Source: Stakelama sediminis (GTDB lineage Bacteria; Pseudomonadota; Alphaproteobacteria; Sphingomonadales; Sphingomonadaceae). From it: a stretch of DNA of 64,000 bases. The notes beneath the pieces were generated by a model. That model worked only from the letters and a program-made list of their open reading frames with translations, was not told the origin of the DNA and did not search any database. The DNA lies in NCBI RefSeq assembly GCF_014199335.1, contig NZ_JACIJI010000004.1, positions 217,173 to 281,172 on the forward strand. Direction: 5' to 3'. Numbering within the stretch: position 1 is the first letter of the stretch; every line of letters starts with the position of its first letter. Made by a program: the position numbers and the translations under genes. Positions 54,296 to 62,536 of this stretch are shown one piece after another.

Positions 54296-54330
54296 GAGAG
54301 CCGCCGCCGCTATGGCGGTGGCTCTCTTTT
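54296..54330 (+). terminator. Intrinsic terminator after the KfrA-like gene
   Basis: GAGAGCCGCCGCC (54296-54308) pairs with GGCGGTGGCTCTC (54314-54326) through 13 bp with one G-T pair, then TTTT. It begins 10 bases after the KfrA-like stop and separates this gene from the Mob-like gene. Confidence 0.85.
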
Positions 54331-54357
54331 CCCTTTGCGCCCTTCCTTCTTCGGCTT

Positions 54358-54480
54358 CCCCATGGCGGAGAAGCCACGGCACGCAGCGCTTTCGCGTAGT
54401 GCCGTTCCGGGGGTTCAGGGGTACTCCCCTGGCACGCCTTTTTTTCCGCAGGGAAAAAAGCAGAGCGTGTTCTGCTTTTT
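54358..54480. promoter_or_regulatory. Hairpin-rich leader of the Mob-like gene, candidate oriT or attenuator
   Basis: Several inverted repeats follow each other: CGGCAC/GTGCCG (about 54377-54408), CAGGGG/CCCCTG (54416-54431), TTTTTTCC/GGAAAAAA around 54440-54459, and AAAAAGCAGA/TCTGCTTTTT (54455-54464 with 54471-54480). The last two share the A run, so only one can form at a time, as in an attenuator. Inverted-repeat clusters just upstream of relaxase genes are also typical of transfer origins. Neither role is proven. Confidence 0.4.
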
Positions 54481-54513
54481 CTGTCGCGCTTGCGCGCGGT
54501 CTTCGAGGAACAT

Positions 54514-56229
54514 ATGAAAAAGGATGTAACCGGCGTCGCTGGCGCGGCGCGAGTCGACCAGCTATCGATGGGCGAGCTGACCCACGCCGAACGTCACGGC
54601 AAGCGCCTCGATAAGACCAGCAAGTCACGCGCGATCAGTAAGGACCCACCGGTTACCACGACCGGCCTGGACCTCAACATGCTATACCACGCGCACGTCG
54701 CTGGTGCCTTCATACCTAAGTGCCGGGCGAGAGAGATGCAGGTGATAGTCCAATTCCCCAAGGACTTGGTGGATGGCGAAGACGCTGCGTTGATGCTCCG
54801 GCATGCGCGAGCCTTCGTCGAAGGTGTTTTCGGGCCGGACTCGATCTTCGCGGATCGGGTCGACCGCGACGAGAAAAGCCGCCACGTCGTCGATCTCTTC
54901 ATCGCGCCGAAGTACGTCAAGACGACGAAGCACCAGGAGAAAGTGGCGGTTACGATGAGCCGTCATCAGAAAGAATTGGCTCGGCAATACAATTGTCCGC
55001 CGACGCCAGTCGGCACGGGACGGGCACTTCAGGACGCATTGTTCGATTATCTTCGCAGCCAGATGGGCCTAAATGGCGTGAAGCGTGGTGAGCCCAAAAT
55101 GATCCCTGGGCCGGATTGGAAGCTGCCCGAGCAGCTGCGGGAAGAAGAATTGGCTCACCTCAAGGCCGAAACCGAGCGGGCGCGCGCTGATGCGAAACGC
55201 GAACGAGCGAAGGCAATTGCTGCCCGCGCGGCTATGGAGGCGACGTTCGATCGGTTCGAGGCTGAACATGAGGAGGCGATCGCGGCTGCAATAGCCCGCG
55301 AGCAGGCTGCTTCACAGAAAATGGAAGAGGCACGGGCCATCCGCGCCTTAGCCGACCGCGCAAATGAACAGGCGCGCGAAGAGCGGCTGCAGATCGACCG
55401 CGACCGTCAGTTGCATATTGACCAGCTTGCTCTCCTTCAACGCGCGCTCGATGAAGATTCAGGGCCTGATCTTCGTCTTGCACAACACCCCGCCGGCGAT
55501 GTGGGCTTCGTGATGAACGAGCGGAAGATGACTTCGCGCGAACGGCTTGTGTATGGTCAGCCATGGCAGTCGATGATCGCCAACATTGCGCGGCGCTTCG
55601 CTCGCTTTCTTGAAAAGGCCCGCGGTGCCGCAGCCAGGCTGTTGGATCGCGAGCTTGCGGTTGAAAGGCAAGAGGCAGAGCTGGCAGAAGCTAAGGCGGC
55701 AGCCGCTCGAGCGATAGCGAGCGAGCGCGAAACGCAGATGAAGGAGCATGAGGCCGCGCTGGCAGTGCTCGATGAACGTGAAGCGTTGGTTGATGCTCGT
55801 CGTGCCGATGCAGAGCGCCTGGCTGACGAGGCCAGAACGCTGTTCGATCAAGCAGAAGCTTTGGGCGAGGCAGTCATTGAAGATGTGGCCAATAGTGCTC
55901 GATGGAACCGCGCGCTGGAGCAAATCGCCGAACGCCCGAGCGTGATTACCGTCGATGCAGAGGGGAAGGCGGCATTCGTCCCAGCCATCGCAGAGCAACT
56001 TGGCGACGAGTTTCTCGACACCATCGCGTCTATGGCTTCCGCCGACGCCAAAGTCCCCGATTGGGCGTTCGTAGCGCTTGAGCGGGAATTGGAAATGGCC
56101 GAAAAACGTCACGCCGTGCTGAAGAAGGCCGATCCGATTATGAACCCGGCACAGGAATTGGTCGCGCGTGAAGCGCGGAGCGTCATGCGGAACGTCGCTG
56201 CCGTATATCAACGCGGCCAGGGCGTTTAG
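54514..56229 (+). CDS. Mob/Pre-like plasmid mobilisation protein with degenerate relaxase motif
   Basis: The protein has 571 residues from ATG 54514, with GAGGAA upstream. The N-terminal 180 residues resemble the MobV/Pre relaxase domain: GKRLDKTSKSRAISKD, HAHVAGAFIPKCRAREMQVI and DRVDRDEKSRHVVDLFIAPK. The last segment lies where MobV proteins carry H-x-D-E-x-T-P-H-x-H. Here Asp, Glu and one His remain, but the first and last His are replaced. Residues ~190-450 form a long charged coiled coil. The family would nick oriT DNA for conjugal mobilisation; this copy may have lost cleavage or use other residues. Confidence 0.6.
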   Translation: MKKDVTGVAGAARVDQLSMGELTHAERHGKRLDKTSKSRAISKDPPVTTTGLDLNMLYHAHVAGAFIPKCRAREMQVIVQFPKDLVDGEDAALMLRHARAFVEGVFGPDSIFADRVDRDEKSRHVVDLFIAPKYVKTTKHQEKVAVTMSRHQKELARQYNCPPTPVGTGRALQDALFDYLRSQMGLNGVKRGEPKMIPGPDWKLPEQLREEELAHLKAETERARADAKRERAKAIAARAAMEATFDRFEAEHEEAIAAAIAREQAASQKMEEARAIRALADRANEQAREERLQIDRDRQLHIDQLALLQRALDEDSGPDLRLAQHPAGDVGFVMNERKMTSRERLVYGQPWQSMIANIARRFARFLEKARGAAARLLDRELAVERQEAELAEAKAAAARAIASERETQMKEHEAALAVLDEREALVDARRADAERLADEARTLFDQAEALGEAVIEDVANSARWNRALEQIAERPSVITVDAEGKAAFVPAIAEQLGDEFLDTIASMASADAKVPDWAFVALERELEMAEKRHAVLKKADPIMNPAQELVAREARSVMRNVAAVYQRGQGV

Positions 56230-56254
56230 GCCATGAACGTGTGAATAATGGCCT
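56228..56254 (+). terminator. Hairpin overlapping the Mob-like stop codon
   Basis: AGGCCAT (56228-56234) pairs with ATGGCCT (56248-56254), followed by TTC. It overlaps the TAG stop of the Mob-like gene. It is a weak terminator candidate. Confidence 0.4.
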
Positions 56255-56460
56255 TTCGACATCGAATGCCGGGCTATTGGGGGGCGGCGAACGTCTGCTT
56301 TTCGGCGCGGAGGTTTTGGAAGCAGACTTTCTGTATGTGGGGCGTCGTTAGACGTAAATGCGCCCCACATTCTGCCATTCGACCGCTCTCGCCGAATTCC
56401 GAAAGCAGTCGTTTCAATTGATCCCGCAGGCAGAGGAAATTCGGTCACATATGTGCTCGA
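56255..56460. other. Non-coding stretch with two stem-loops between mob-like gene and tracrRNA
   Basis: GTCTGCTT (56293-56300) pairs with AAGCAGAC (56320-56327). TGTGGGGCG (56336-56344) pairs with CGCCCCACA (56361-56369). Both stems are perfect. The stretch has no ribosome-binding site or plausible gene. It may be a small structured RNA or a remnant of a repetitive element. Confidence 0.4.
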
Positions 56461-56614
56461 AAAAGAAATCCCCCGCCAGCAGGCTGGCGGGGGATTCTTG
56501 ATATGAGAAACCTCAATATCAGCGCTTCAATTAAGAAATTTCCGGGGCCCGCCGAAGCGATTGATCATTCTTCACAGTGAAGCTCTGTTACCGTGGCTTC
56601 CCTACCGATTTGCC
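56461..56614 (-). ncRNA. tracrRNA of the type II-C CRISPR system
   Basis: On the minus strand the RNA begins with an anti-repeat (56591-56614) that is complementary to 24 bases of the CRISPR repeat, 23 as Watson-Crick pairs and one as G-U. It continues with a small hairpin CTTCA/TGAAG, a longer pairing CGCTTC/GAAGCG, and GATAT/ATATC with GAG/CTC. It ends at a 13-14 bp terminator stem (56467-56496, arm AATCCCCCGCCAGC) followed by TTTCTTTTT. It guides repeat processing by RNase III and holds the crRNA in Cas9. It is divergent from cas9. The exact 5' end is unknown. Confidence 0.85.
56462..56496 (-). terminator. Intrinsic terminator of tracrRNA
   Basis: A stem of 13-14 bp with arms AATCCCCCGCCAGC and GCTGGCGGGGGATT and an almost closed loop is followed on the minus strand by a T run. 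The T run is on the minus side only, which fixes the direction of the tracrRNA. Confidence 0.9.
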
Positions 56615-56619
56615 AGATA

Positions 56620-56638
56620 CGTCAATCGCCTATTGACG
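56620..56638. promoter_or_regulatory. 7-5-7 inverted repeat between tracrRNA and cas9
   Basis: CGTCAAT (56620-56626) and ATTGACG (56632-56638) are perfect arms around a 5-base spacer. The dyad lies 6 bases upstream of the tracrRNA anti-repeat and 44 bases upstream of the cas9 ATG. In this position a bound protein could control both divergent transcripts. No regulator gene is next to it. Confidence 0.4.
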
Positions 56639-56681
56639 CTTCCGGGTCAAGCGGCTTGTCTGGGAGGAAGGGGGTAAGGTA

Positions 56682-59600
56682 ATGAACAGCCGTATATCCA
56701 ATGGTTTAGTCTTCGGAATTGATCTCGGAATTGCGTCTTGTGGTTGGGCCGTCTTGCGTCACCCGACCCAAGCTGATTCAACTGGCGAAATCGAAGCCAT
56801 GGGCAGTTGGATGTTCGATGTGCCCGAAACCGATAAGGAACGGACACCGACCAACCAAATAAGGCGTGGTAATCGCCTGCTGCGCCGCGTGGTTAGGCGC
56901 AGGGCGCAGCGCATGGCGACAATCCGGCGACTGTTCAAGAAACATGGTCTGCTGCCTAGCGATGATCGTGACTCGCTGAAGCGAGCCGATACCGATCCAT
57001 GGGAGCTGCGGGCAAGGGGCCTGGATCAGCCCCTGAAACCTGCTGAGCTGGCCGTTGCGCTGGGCCACATCGCCAAACGGCGCGGGTTCAAATCCGCCGC
57101 TAAACGGAAGGAAGCGAACACCTCGGGCGACGACCAGAAGATGCTTAAGGCGTTGGAAGTCACAAAGGAAAAGCTTGGGCGATACCGGACCATGGGCGAG
57201 ATGTTCGCACGCGATCCGGAGTTTAAAGATCGCAAGCGCAATACGGATGGCCAATTTAACCGGACCCAAAGCCGCGATGACCTTCTCCATGAGGTTCGCA
57301 AACTTTTCGAAGCACAGCGACAGCTTGGCAATGAACTGGCAAGCGACGCCTTGGAAGCAGCATTTGTTAACACCGCCTTCTTTCAGCGACCGCTTCAGGA
57401 TAGCGAACGGCTTGTCGGTTTATGCCTGTTCGAACCGACGGAGAAACGAGCTGCGAAACACTCACCGTCCTTTGAAAAGTTCCGGCTACTAACCCGCCTT
57501 GTCAATCTGCGTATCGCCACCGATGACGGCGAGCGCTCGCTGACACCGGAAGAACTCGTGGCTGCTACCAGCGATCTGGGATCAACTGCCAAGCTGTCGG
57601 TGAAGACAATCCGCAAGCGCATCGGTTTGCCCGACGGCCAACACTTTACGGCCATCAAGCCCGACGATGAAGGCCATGACATCGCTGCCCGAACTGGCGA
57701 GGCTATGCACGGCACGAAGAAGCTGCGCGATGCGCTGGGTGAGGAGATATGGGCCAGCTTGCTGGAACAACCCGAAACGCTGGACAAAATCGCGCATGTT
57801 CTCAGTTTCTTTGAAACAGCCGAGGCAATCGGTGACGAATTGAAGAGGATCAACCTGCCAGCAGCGGCGTCCGACCGACTGCTGGAAGCCTTGCCATCAT
57901 TCGCGCGCTTCAAAGGTGCCGGCCACATCTCCGCCAAGGCTGCCCGCGCGCTGATTCCGCGTCTTGAAGCGGGTCTACGTTACGATCAGGCGTGTGAGGC
58001 AGTGGGCTACGATCACGCCGCCTCGCGCTGGTCGAGGCGAGAACAGGTGGTTGACAAGAAATCCTTTAACCAGCTCGTGAAAGACATGGGGGCGGAGATC
58101 GCCAACCCCATCGCGCGGAAATCCCTGGCCGAAGGGTTGAAGCAACTTTGGGCAATGCGCAATCGCTGGGGTCTGCCCGATGCCGTACATATCGAGTTGG
58201 CCCGCGATGTCGGCAACAGCCTTGAAGAACGCAACAAAATCAAGAAGCGTCTCGATGATACGACAGCGCAGCGCGAGCGGGAGCGAAAGGAAGCTGCAGA
58301 GCAACTTGGCATTGATCCCGGCGATGTCGGCGGAGATACGTTGCTGCGCTATCGGCTCTGGAAAGAACAAGCTGGCGAATGTCCCTATACAGGTGAGCAC
58401 ATTCCGCCCAGTGCGATTGCTGCGACCGACAACAGCTTTCAGGTCGATCACATCCTTCCCTGGTCCCGCTTCGGCGACGACAGTTTCAACAACAAGGTCC
58501 TGTGCGTTGCACGCGCCAACCAAGACAAGCGGCGGGATACGCCTTTTGAATGGATCATGCGCACCGAGGGCGAGGATGGCTGGGAATTATTCGCCACCAG
58601 GATCGAGACGAACAAGCAGTACCGTGGTTTCAAGAAGCGCAATTACACCTTGAAGAACGCCAAGGAGGCCGAAGAACGCTTCCGCAGCCGCAACCTTAAC
58701 GACACACGCTATGCCGCCCGCCTTCTCGCTGAGGCCGTGAAGTTGTTTTTCCCGGAAGGGCAAAGGCAGGATCGCGGAGGCACGCGCCGGGTGTTCACTC
58801 GTCCTGGCTCACTTACCTCAGCCTTGCGTCACGCTTGGGGCATTGAATCGCTCAAAAAGGTCGATGGCAAGAGGGTCGAGGACGCGCGCCATCATGCGCT
58901 AGATGCGCTGGTCGTGGCAGCCGTTGGCGAATGGGAAGTCCAGCGATTGACGAAGAGCTTTCAGGAATGGGAACAGCGCGGCCTTGCCCGACCGTTACGG
59001 CGTGTCGAACCGCCTTGGGGAGATTTCCACAGTTTCCGGCGGGAAGTGCAGGAAGCCTATGATACGATTTTCGTCGCACGCCCAGAGCGTCGCCGCGCAC
59101 GGGGAGAAGGCCATGCTGCGACCATTCGGCAGGTGAAGGAGCGCGATGGCGTGCCCGTAGTGTTCGAGCGCAAGGCCGTTGCTGATCTCAAAGAAAAGGA
59201 CCTTGAGCGAATAAAGGATCCCGAACGCAACAAGGCGGTGATTGAGGCAATCCGGCAATGGATTGCCGATGGACGCCCGGTTGGTGCTTTGCCGCGTTCC
59301 CCCGCAGGAGCCGAAATCCGAAAGGTTCGCCTCAGCACTAAAGGCAAGCCTTCTGTGCCTGTTCGCGGAGGCACTGCCGATCGAGGGGACATTGTTCGAG
59401 TCGACATCTTCAGTAAACCCAACACGCGCGGCAAAGACGAGTTCTACGTCGTGCCTGTGTATCCGCACCAGGTCATGGACAAGAAGCAGTGGTCCCGTCC
59501 GCCTTCCAGGGCCGTGGTTGCTTACAAGGATGAGGCCGACTGGATTGAAATTGAGAGTTCATTCCGGTTCAGGACCAGCATCTATCCACGAAGCTTTCTG

Positions 59601-59864
59601 GAAGTCACCAAGCCAGATGGGGAGATACTTTCAGGGTATTTCCAAGGAATGAATCGTTCTACGGGCGCGATCAACCTCACAAACCACCGTAATTCTCGTT
59701 TAATGCTCACTGACAATGGATCGAAGACAGAGAGTATCGGGGTAAAGAGACTGTTAACTATAAAGAAGTACAGTGTGGACCGCTTCGGCAATCGTTCCGA
59801 AGTGAAGTCGGAGGTTCGCACATGGCGTGGCGCGGTCTGCACATCTCCAACCCCGCCCGACTGA
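56682..59864 (+). CDS. cas9: Type II-C CRISPR-associated endonuclease Cas9
   Basis: The 1060-residue RNA-guided nuclease is in the compact II-C size range. RuvC-I is VFGIDLGIASCGW with Asp14. The arginine-rich bridge helix is at residues ~61-92 (RRGNRLLRRVVRRRAQRMAT). RuvC-II is AVHIELARD with Glu505, HNH is QVDHILPWSRFGDDSFNNKV with His590, and RuvC-III is DARHHALDALVVA with His738 and Asp741. All catalytic residues are present. The last about 250 residues form the wedge and PAM-interacting part. GGGAGGAAGGGGG precedes ATG 56682. The end overlaps cas1 by 43 bases, so the operon is tightly coupled. Confidence 0.96.
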   Translation: MNSRISNGLVFGIDLGIASCGWAVLRHPTQADSTGEIEAMGSWMFDVPETDKERTPTNQIRRGNRLLRRVVRRRAQRMATIRRLFKKHGLLPSDDRDSLKRADTDPWELRARGLDQPLKPAELAVALGHIAKRRGFKSAAKRKEANTSGDDQKMLKALEVTKEKLGRYRTMGEMFARDPEFKDRKRNTDGQFNRTQSRDDLLHEVRKLFEAQRQLGNELASDALEAAFVNTAFFQRPLQDSERLVGLCLFEPTEKRAAKHSPSFEKFRLLTRLVNLRIATDDGERSLTPEELVAATSDLGSTAKLSVKTIRKRIGLPDGQHFTAIKPDDEGHDIAARTGEAMHGTKKLRDALGEEIWASLLEQPETLDKIAHVLSFFETAEAIGDELKRINLPAAASDRLLEALPSFARFKGAGHISAKAARALIPRLEAGLRYDQACEAVGYDHAASRWSRREQVVDKKSFNQLVKDMGAEIANPIARKSLAEGLKQLWAMRNRWGLPDAVHIELARDVGNSLEERNKIKKRLDDTTAQRERERKEAAEQLGIDPGDVGGDTLLRYRLWKEQAGECPYTGEHIPPSAIAATDNSFQVDHILPWSRFGDDSFNNKVLCVARANQDKRRDTPFEWIMRTEGEDGWELFATRIETNKQYRGFKKRNYTLKNAKEAEERFRSRNLNDTRYAARLLAEAVKLFFPEGQRQDRGGTRRVFTRPGSLTSALRHAWGIESLKKVDGKRVEDARHHALDALVVAAVGEWEVQRLTKSFQEWEQRGLARPLRRVEPPWGDFHSFRREVQEAYDTIFVARPERRRARGEGHAATIRQVKERDGVPVVFERKAVADLKEKDLERIKDPERNKAVIEAIRQWIADGRPVGALPRSPAGAEIRKVRLSTKGKPSVPVRGGTADRGDIVRVDIFSKPNTRGKDEFYVVPVYPHQVMDKKQWSRPPSRAVVAYKDEADWIEIESSFRFRTSIYPRSFLEVTKPDGEILSGYFQGMNRSTGAINLTNHRNSRLMLTDNGSKTESIGVKRLLTIKKYSVDRFGNRSEVKSEVRTWRGAVCTSPTPPD

Positions 59865-60724
59865 CACATCGCAGGCGACAGATCGTCGTCGCGCCGGATG
59901 ATGGGGACGAAGAACTGACCTTTCCGGTCGAGGACGTAGCCTGGATCATCCTCGACACACCCCAAGTGTCGCTTTCCGGTTCTCTGCTTAGCGCATTGGC
60001 GGAAAACGGCGTCGCGATGATTGTGCCCGACGCCAAGCATCACCCAGCCGGTGTGCTGATCTCATTCCATCAGCATCATGCTCAATCGGCAATCGCCCAC
60101 GCCCAGATCGGAATGACCGCCCCGCTCCAGAAACGACTTTGGCAGCGGATCGTAAAGGCGAAGATCGAAAACCAGGCGGCAGTCCTCCGCGCTATCGGCA
60201 ATGACCACGCGCAGGCTCTATCAGCAATGGCGTCTCGTGTTGGCTCGGGCGATCCCGGTAATCTGGAAGCGCAGGCGGCTCGTGCTTACTGGCCTCGGCT
60301 GTTCGAAGATTTTCGCCGACACGACGAGACACGAGAGAATGGCCTCCTCAACTATGGCTACGCCGTTGTTCGGGCAGCTATCGCCCGAGCCTGTGCTGCA
60401 TCAGGCTTGCTTCCGGCATTCGGCATTCATCACAAATCCCGCACCAACCCGTTCAATCTCGTCGATGATCTGATCGAGCCTTTTCGACCTTCCGTCGATC
60501 GCCTGGCGCAAAAGCGTGCGAATGAAACGGCAGGGACACAACTAGATGTGGATGACCGCCGCCACATGGCGGGCATCCTCGGCGAATCTGTCTCAATTGG
60601 GGAAGAGCGACTGACCATTCTTGCCGCCACAGAAGCGGTAGCGGCGGGTCTTGTGCGGGCCATTGAAGGTCGTGATGCTGGCCTGCTCAGCACGCCAGCC
60701 TTGCCGCTGGCCCGGCGGGCCTAG
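59822..60724 (+). CDS. cas1: CRISPR integrase Cas1, type II
   Basis: The 300-residue protein starts MAWRGLHISNPARLTHRRRQ, as type II Cas1 does. It has DVAWIILDTPQVSLSGSLLS in the N-terminal domain, the catalytic Glu region ENGLLNYGYAVVRAAIARAC and the His/Asp pair in GIHHKSRTNPFNLVDDLIEP. With Cas2 it forms the complex that inserts new spacers at the leader end. It overlaps cas9 and is followed by cas2 after 2 bases. Confidence 0.95.
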   Translation: MAWRGLHISNPARLTHRRRQIVVAPDDGDEELTFPVEDVAWIILDTPQVSLSGSLLSALAENGVAMIVPDAKHHPAGVLISFHQHHAQSAIAHAQIGMTAPLQKRLWQRIVKAKIENQAAVLRAIGNDHAQALSAMASRVGSGDPGNLEAQAARAYWPRLFEDFRRHDETRENGLLNYGYAVVRAAIARACAASGLLPAFGIHHKSRTNPFNLVDDLIEPFRPSVDRLAQKRANETAGTQLDVDDRRHMAGILGESVSIGEERLTILAATEAVAAGLVRAIEGRDAGLLSTPALPLARRA

Positions 60725-60726
60725 TC

Positions 60727-61056
60727 ATGGAAGCAGAGGAGGTCCGCTTCATGTGGCTGATGGTGTTCTTCGATTTGCCGACAAAGACCAAGCCGCAGCG
60801 GCGTCGAGCCAATCGCTTTCGCGAATCCCTCAAAAAGGACGGCTTCATGATGCTGCAACTTTCAGTTTACGCGCGCGTCTGTAGGGGGCAAGATGCTGTG
60901 GATAAGCATGTTCGCAGGGTGCGTTCGAGCTTGCCCAAGGAGGGAAGCGTCAGAACACTTCAGGTGACGGACAAGCAGTATGGCAGGATGGAATTGATGC
61001 TCGGAAACGCACCAAAAACCGAGTCGGTCGGCGCCTCTCAGATGGTCCTGCTGTGA
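60727..61056 (+). CDS. cas2: CRISPR-associated protein Cas2
   Basis: The 109-residue protein has the ferredoxin-like Cas2 fold: MWLMVFFDLPTKTKPQRRRA, then LKKDGFMMLQLSVYARVCRG and VRTLQVTDKQYGRMELMLGN. It is the dimeric core of the Cas1-Cas2 adaptation complex. ATG 60727 directly follows cas1. ATG 60751 has an AGAGGAGG site 8 bases upstream and would give 101 residues starting at the conserved strand, so it is an equally good start. Confidence 0.93.
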   Translation: MEAEEVRFMWLMVFFDLPTKTKPQRRRANRFRESLKKDGFMMLQLSVYARVCRGQDAVDKHVRRVRSSLPKEGSVRTLQVTDKQYGRMELMLGNAPKTESVGASQMVLL

Positions 61057-61114
61057 TTTCGGCGGCGAGTTGCCCGCGAAAATCACAACAGTTCCAATCC
61101 GTTACATCGCAGCT

Positions 61115-62536
61115 GTCCTACCATCGGCAAATCGGTAGGGAAACCACGGCCCTAATGACATTGAAACGCTCATGAACTATGTCCTACCATCGGCAAATCG
61201 GTAGGGAAACCACGGCAACGGTCGCCGCGCTCCGGTAGCCGGTGTTGTCCTACCATCGGCAAATCGGTAGGGAAACCACGGCACGTTCGACTGGCGCGCC
61301 CTCCCCGCCGCCGTCCTACCATCGGCAAATCGGTAGGGAAACCACGGCCGGTATCGCCATGGACCAGTCACTACCGGAGTCCTACCATCGGCAAATCGGT
61401 AGGGAAACCACGGCGACACTGCGGCGGCCATTCAGGGCGTGCTTGTCCTACCATCGGCAAATCGGTAGGGAAACCACGGCGCGCTTGTCACACAGATGCA
61501 TGATGCACTGGTCCTACCATCGGCAAATCGGTAGGGAAACCACGGCTAGAGGCACGTCGCCTCTCCAACGCGCCCCGTCCTACCATCGGCAAATCGGTAG
61601 GGAAACCACGGCCCATATTCTCATGCGTTGCACATCGCGGTGGTCCTACCATCGGCAAATCGGTAGGGAAACCACGGCAACGAAATCGAAGATAACATTA
61701 TCGGTCGTGTCCTACCATCGGCAAATCGGTAGGGAAACCACGGCATGACGCACCTGCTTACTCGCCCTCTGATGGTCCTACCATCGGCAAATCGGTAGGG
61801 AAACCACGGCTCCCGGTCGCATCCGGATCGCCCAGCGCCTGTCCTACCATCGGCAAATCGGTAGGGAAACCACGGCGGATATGTAGCAGGGTCAATCACC
61901 ACAACGGTCCTACCATCGGCAAATCGGTAGGGAAACCACGGCCAACAGATACAGCGGTAGCAGGTGACGTAGGTCCTACCATCGGCAAATCGGTAGGGAA
62001 ACCACGGCGCACTAAGCCTTGGGGCATATATCCGTTCAGTCCTACCATCGGCAAATCGGTAGGGAAACCACGGCGAAAACCGTCGGTCGGGTTCTGTTGC
62101 CATCGTCCTACCATCGGCAAATCGGTAGGGAAACCACGGCGCCGGGGAACACGTAAGGGTTGCCTTCAATGTCCTACCATCGGCAAATCGGTAGGGAAAC
62201 CACGGCTCGGCCGCATATGGTGCCTTCGACACACTAGTCCTACCATCGGCAAATCGGTAGGGAAACCACGGCCGAGCAGGGCGGGAAGGCACCATTGCCC
62301 CAGTCCTACCATCGGCAAATCGGTAGGGAAACCACGGCTACAAGCAGCAGGTGGCCGCGATCGCGAAGGTCCTACCATCGGCAAATCGGTAGGGAAACCA
62401 CGGCCTACCCGTCACCTCACCGCAGTCAGGACAGGTCCTACCATCGGCAAATCGGTAGGGAAACCACGGCCACCGGTCAGGCCGAAAGCGTTGATGGCGG
62501 GTCCTACCATCGGCAAATCGGTAGGGAAACCACGGC
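61115..62536 (-). CRISPR. Type II-C CRISPR array, 22 repeats and 21 spacers
   Basis: There are twenty-two copies of a 36-bp repeat at an exact 66-bp period, with 21 spacers of 30 bp. On the plus strand the repeat starts GTCCTACCATCGG and ends GAAACCACGGC, with an internal dyad CCTACC/GGTAGG. I see no mismatch in any copy. The anti-repeat shows that crRNAs are read from the minus strand, where the repeat begins GCCGTGGTTTCCC, so the array runs towards cas2 and the leader is at the 62.5-kb end. All 21 spacers differ, and the array starts 58 bases after cas2. Confidence 0.97.

Noticed and set aside
54490..54513. Upstream TTG start for the Mob-like protein
   Set aside because: ATG 54514 has GAGGAA at proper distance; the upstream codons overlap the leader hairpin region.
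55459..56448. 329-codon minus-strand frame over the end of the Mob-like gene
   Set aside because: Antisense shadow of the coiled-coil coding region, without start signals or a recognisable domain.
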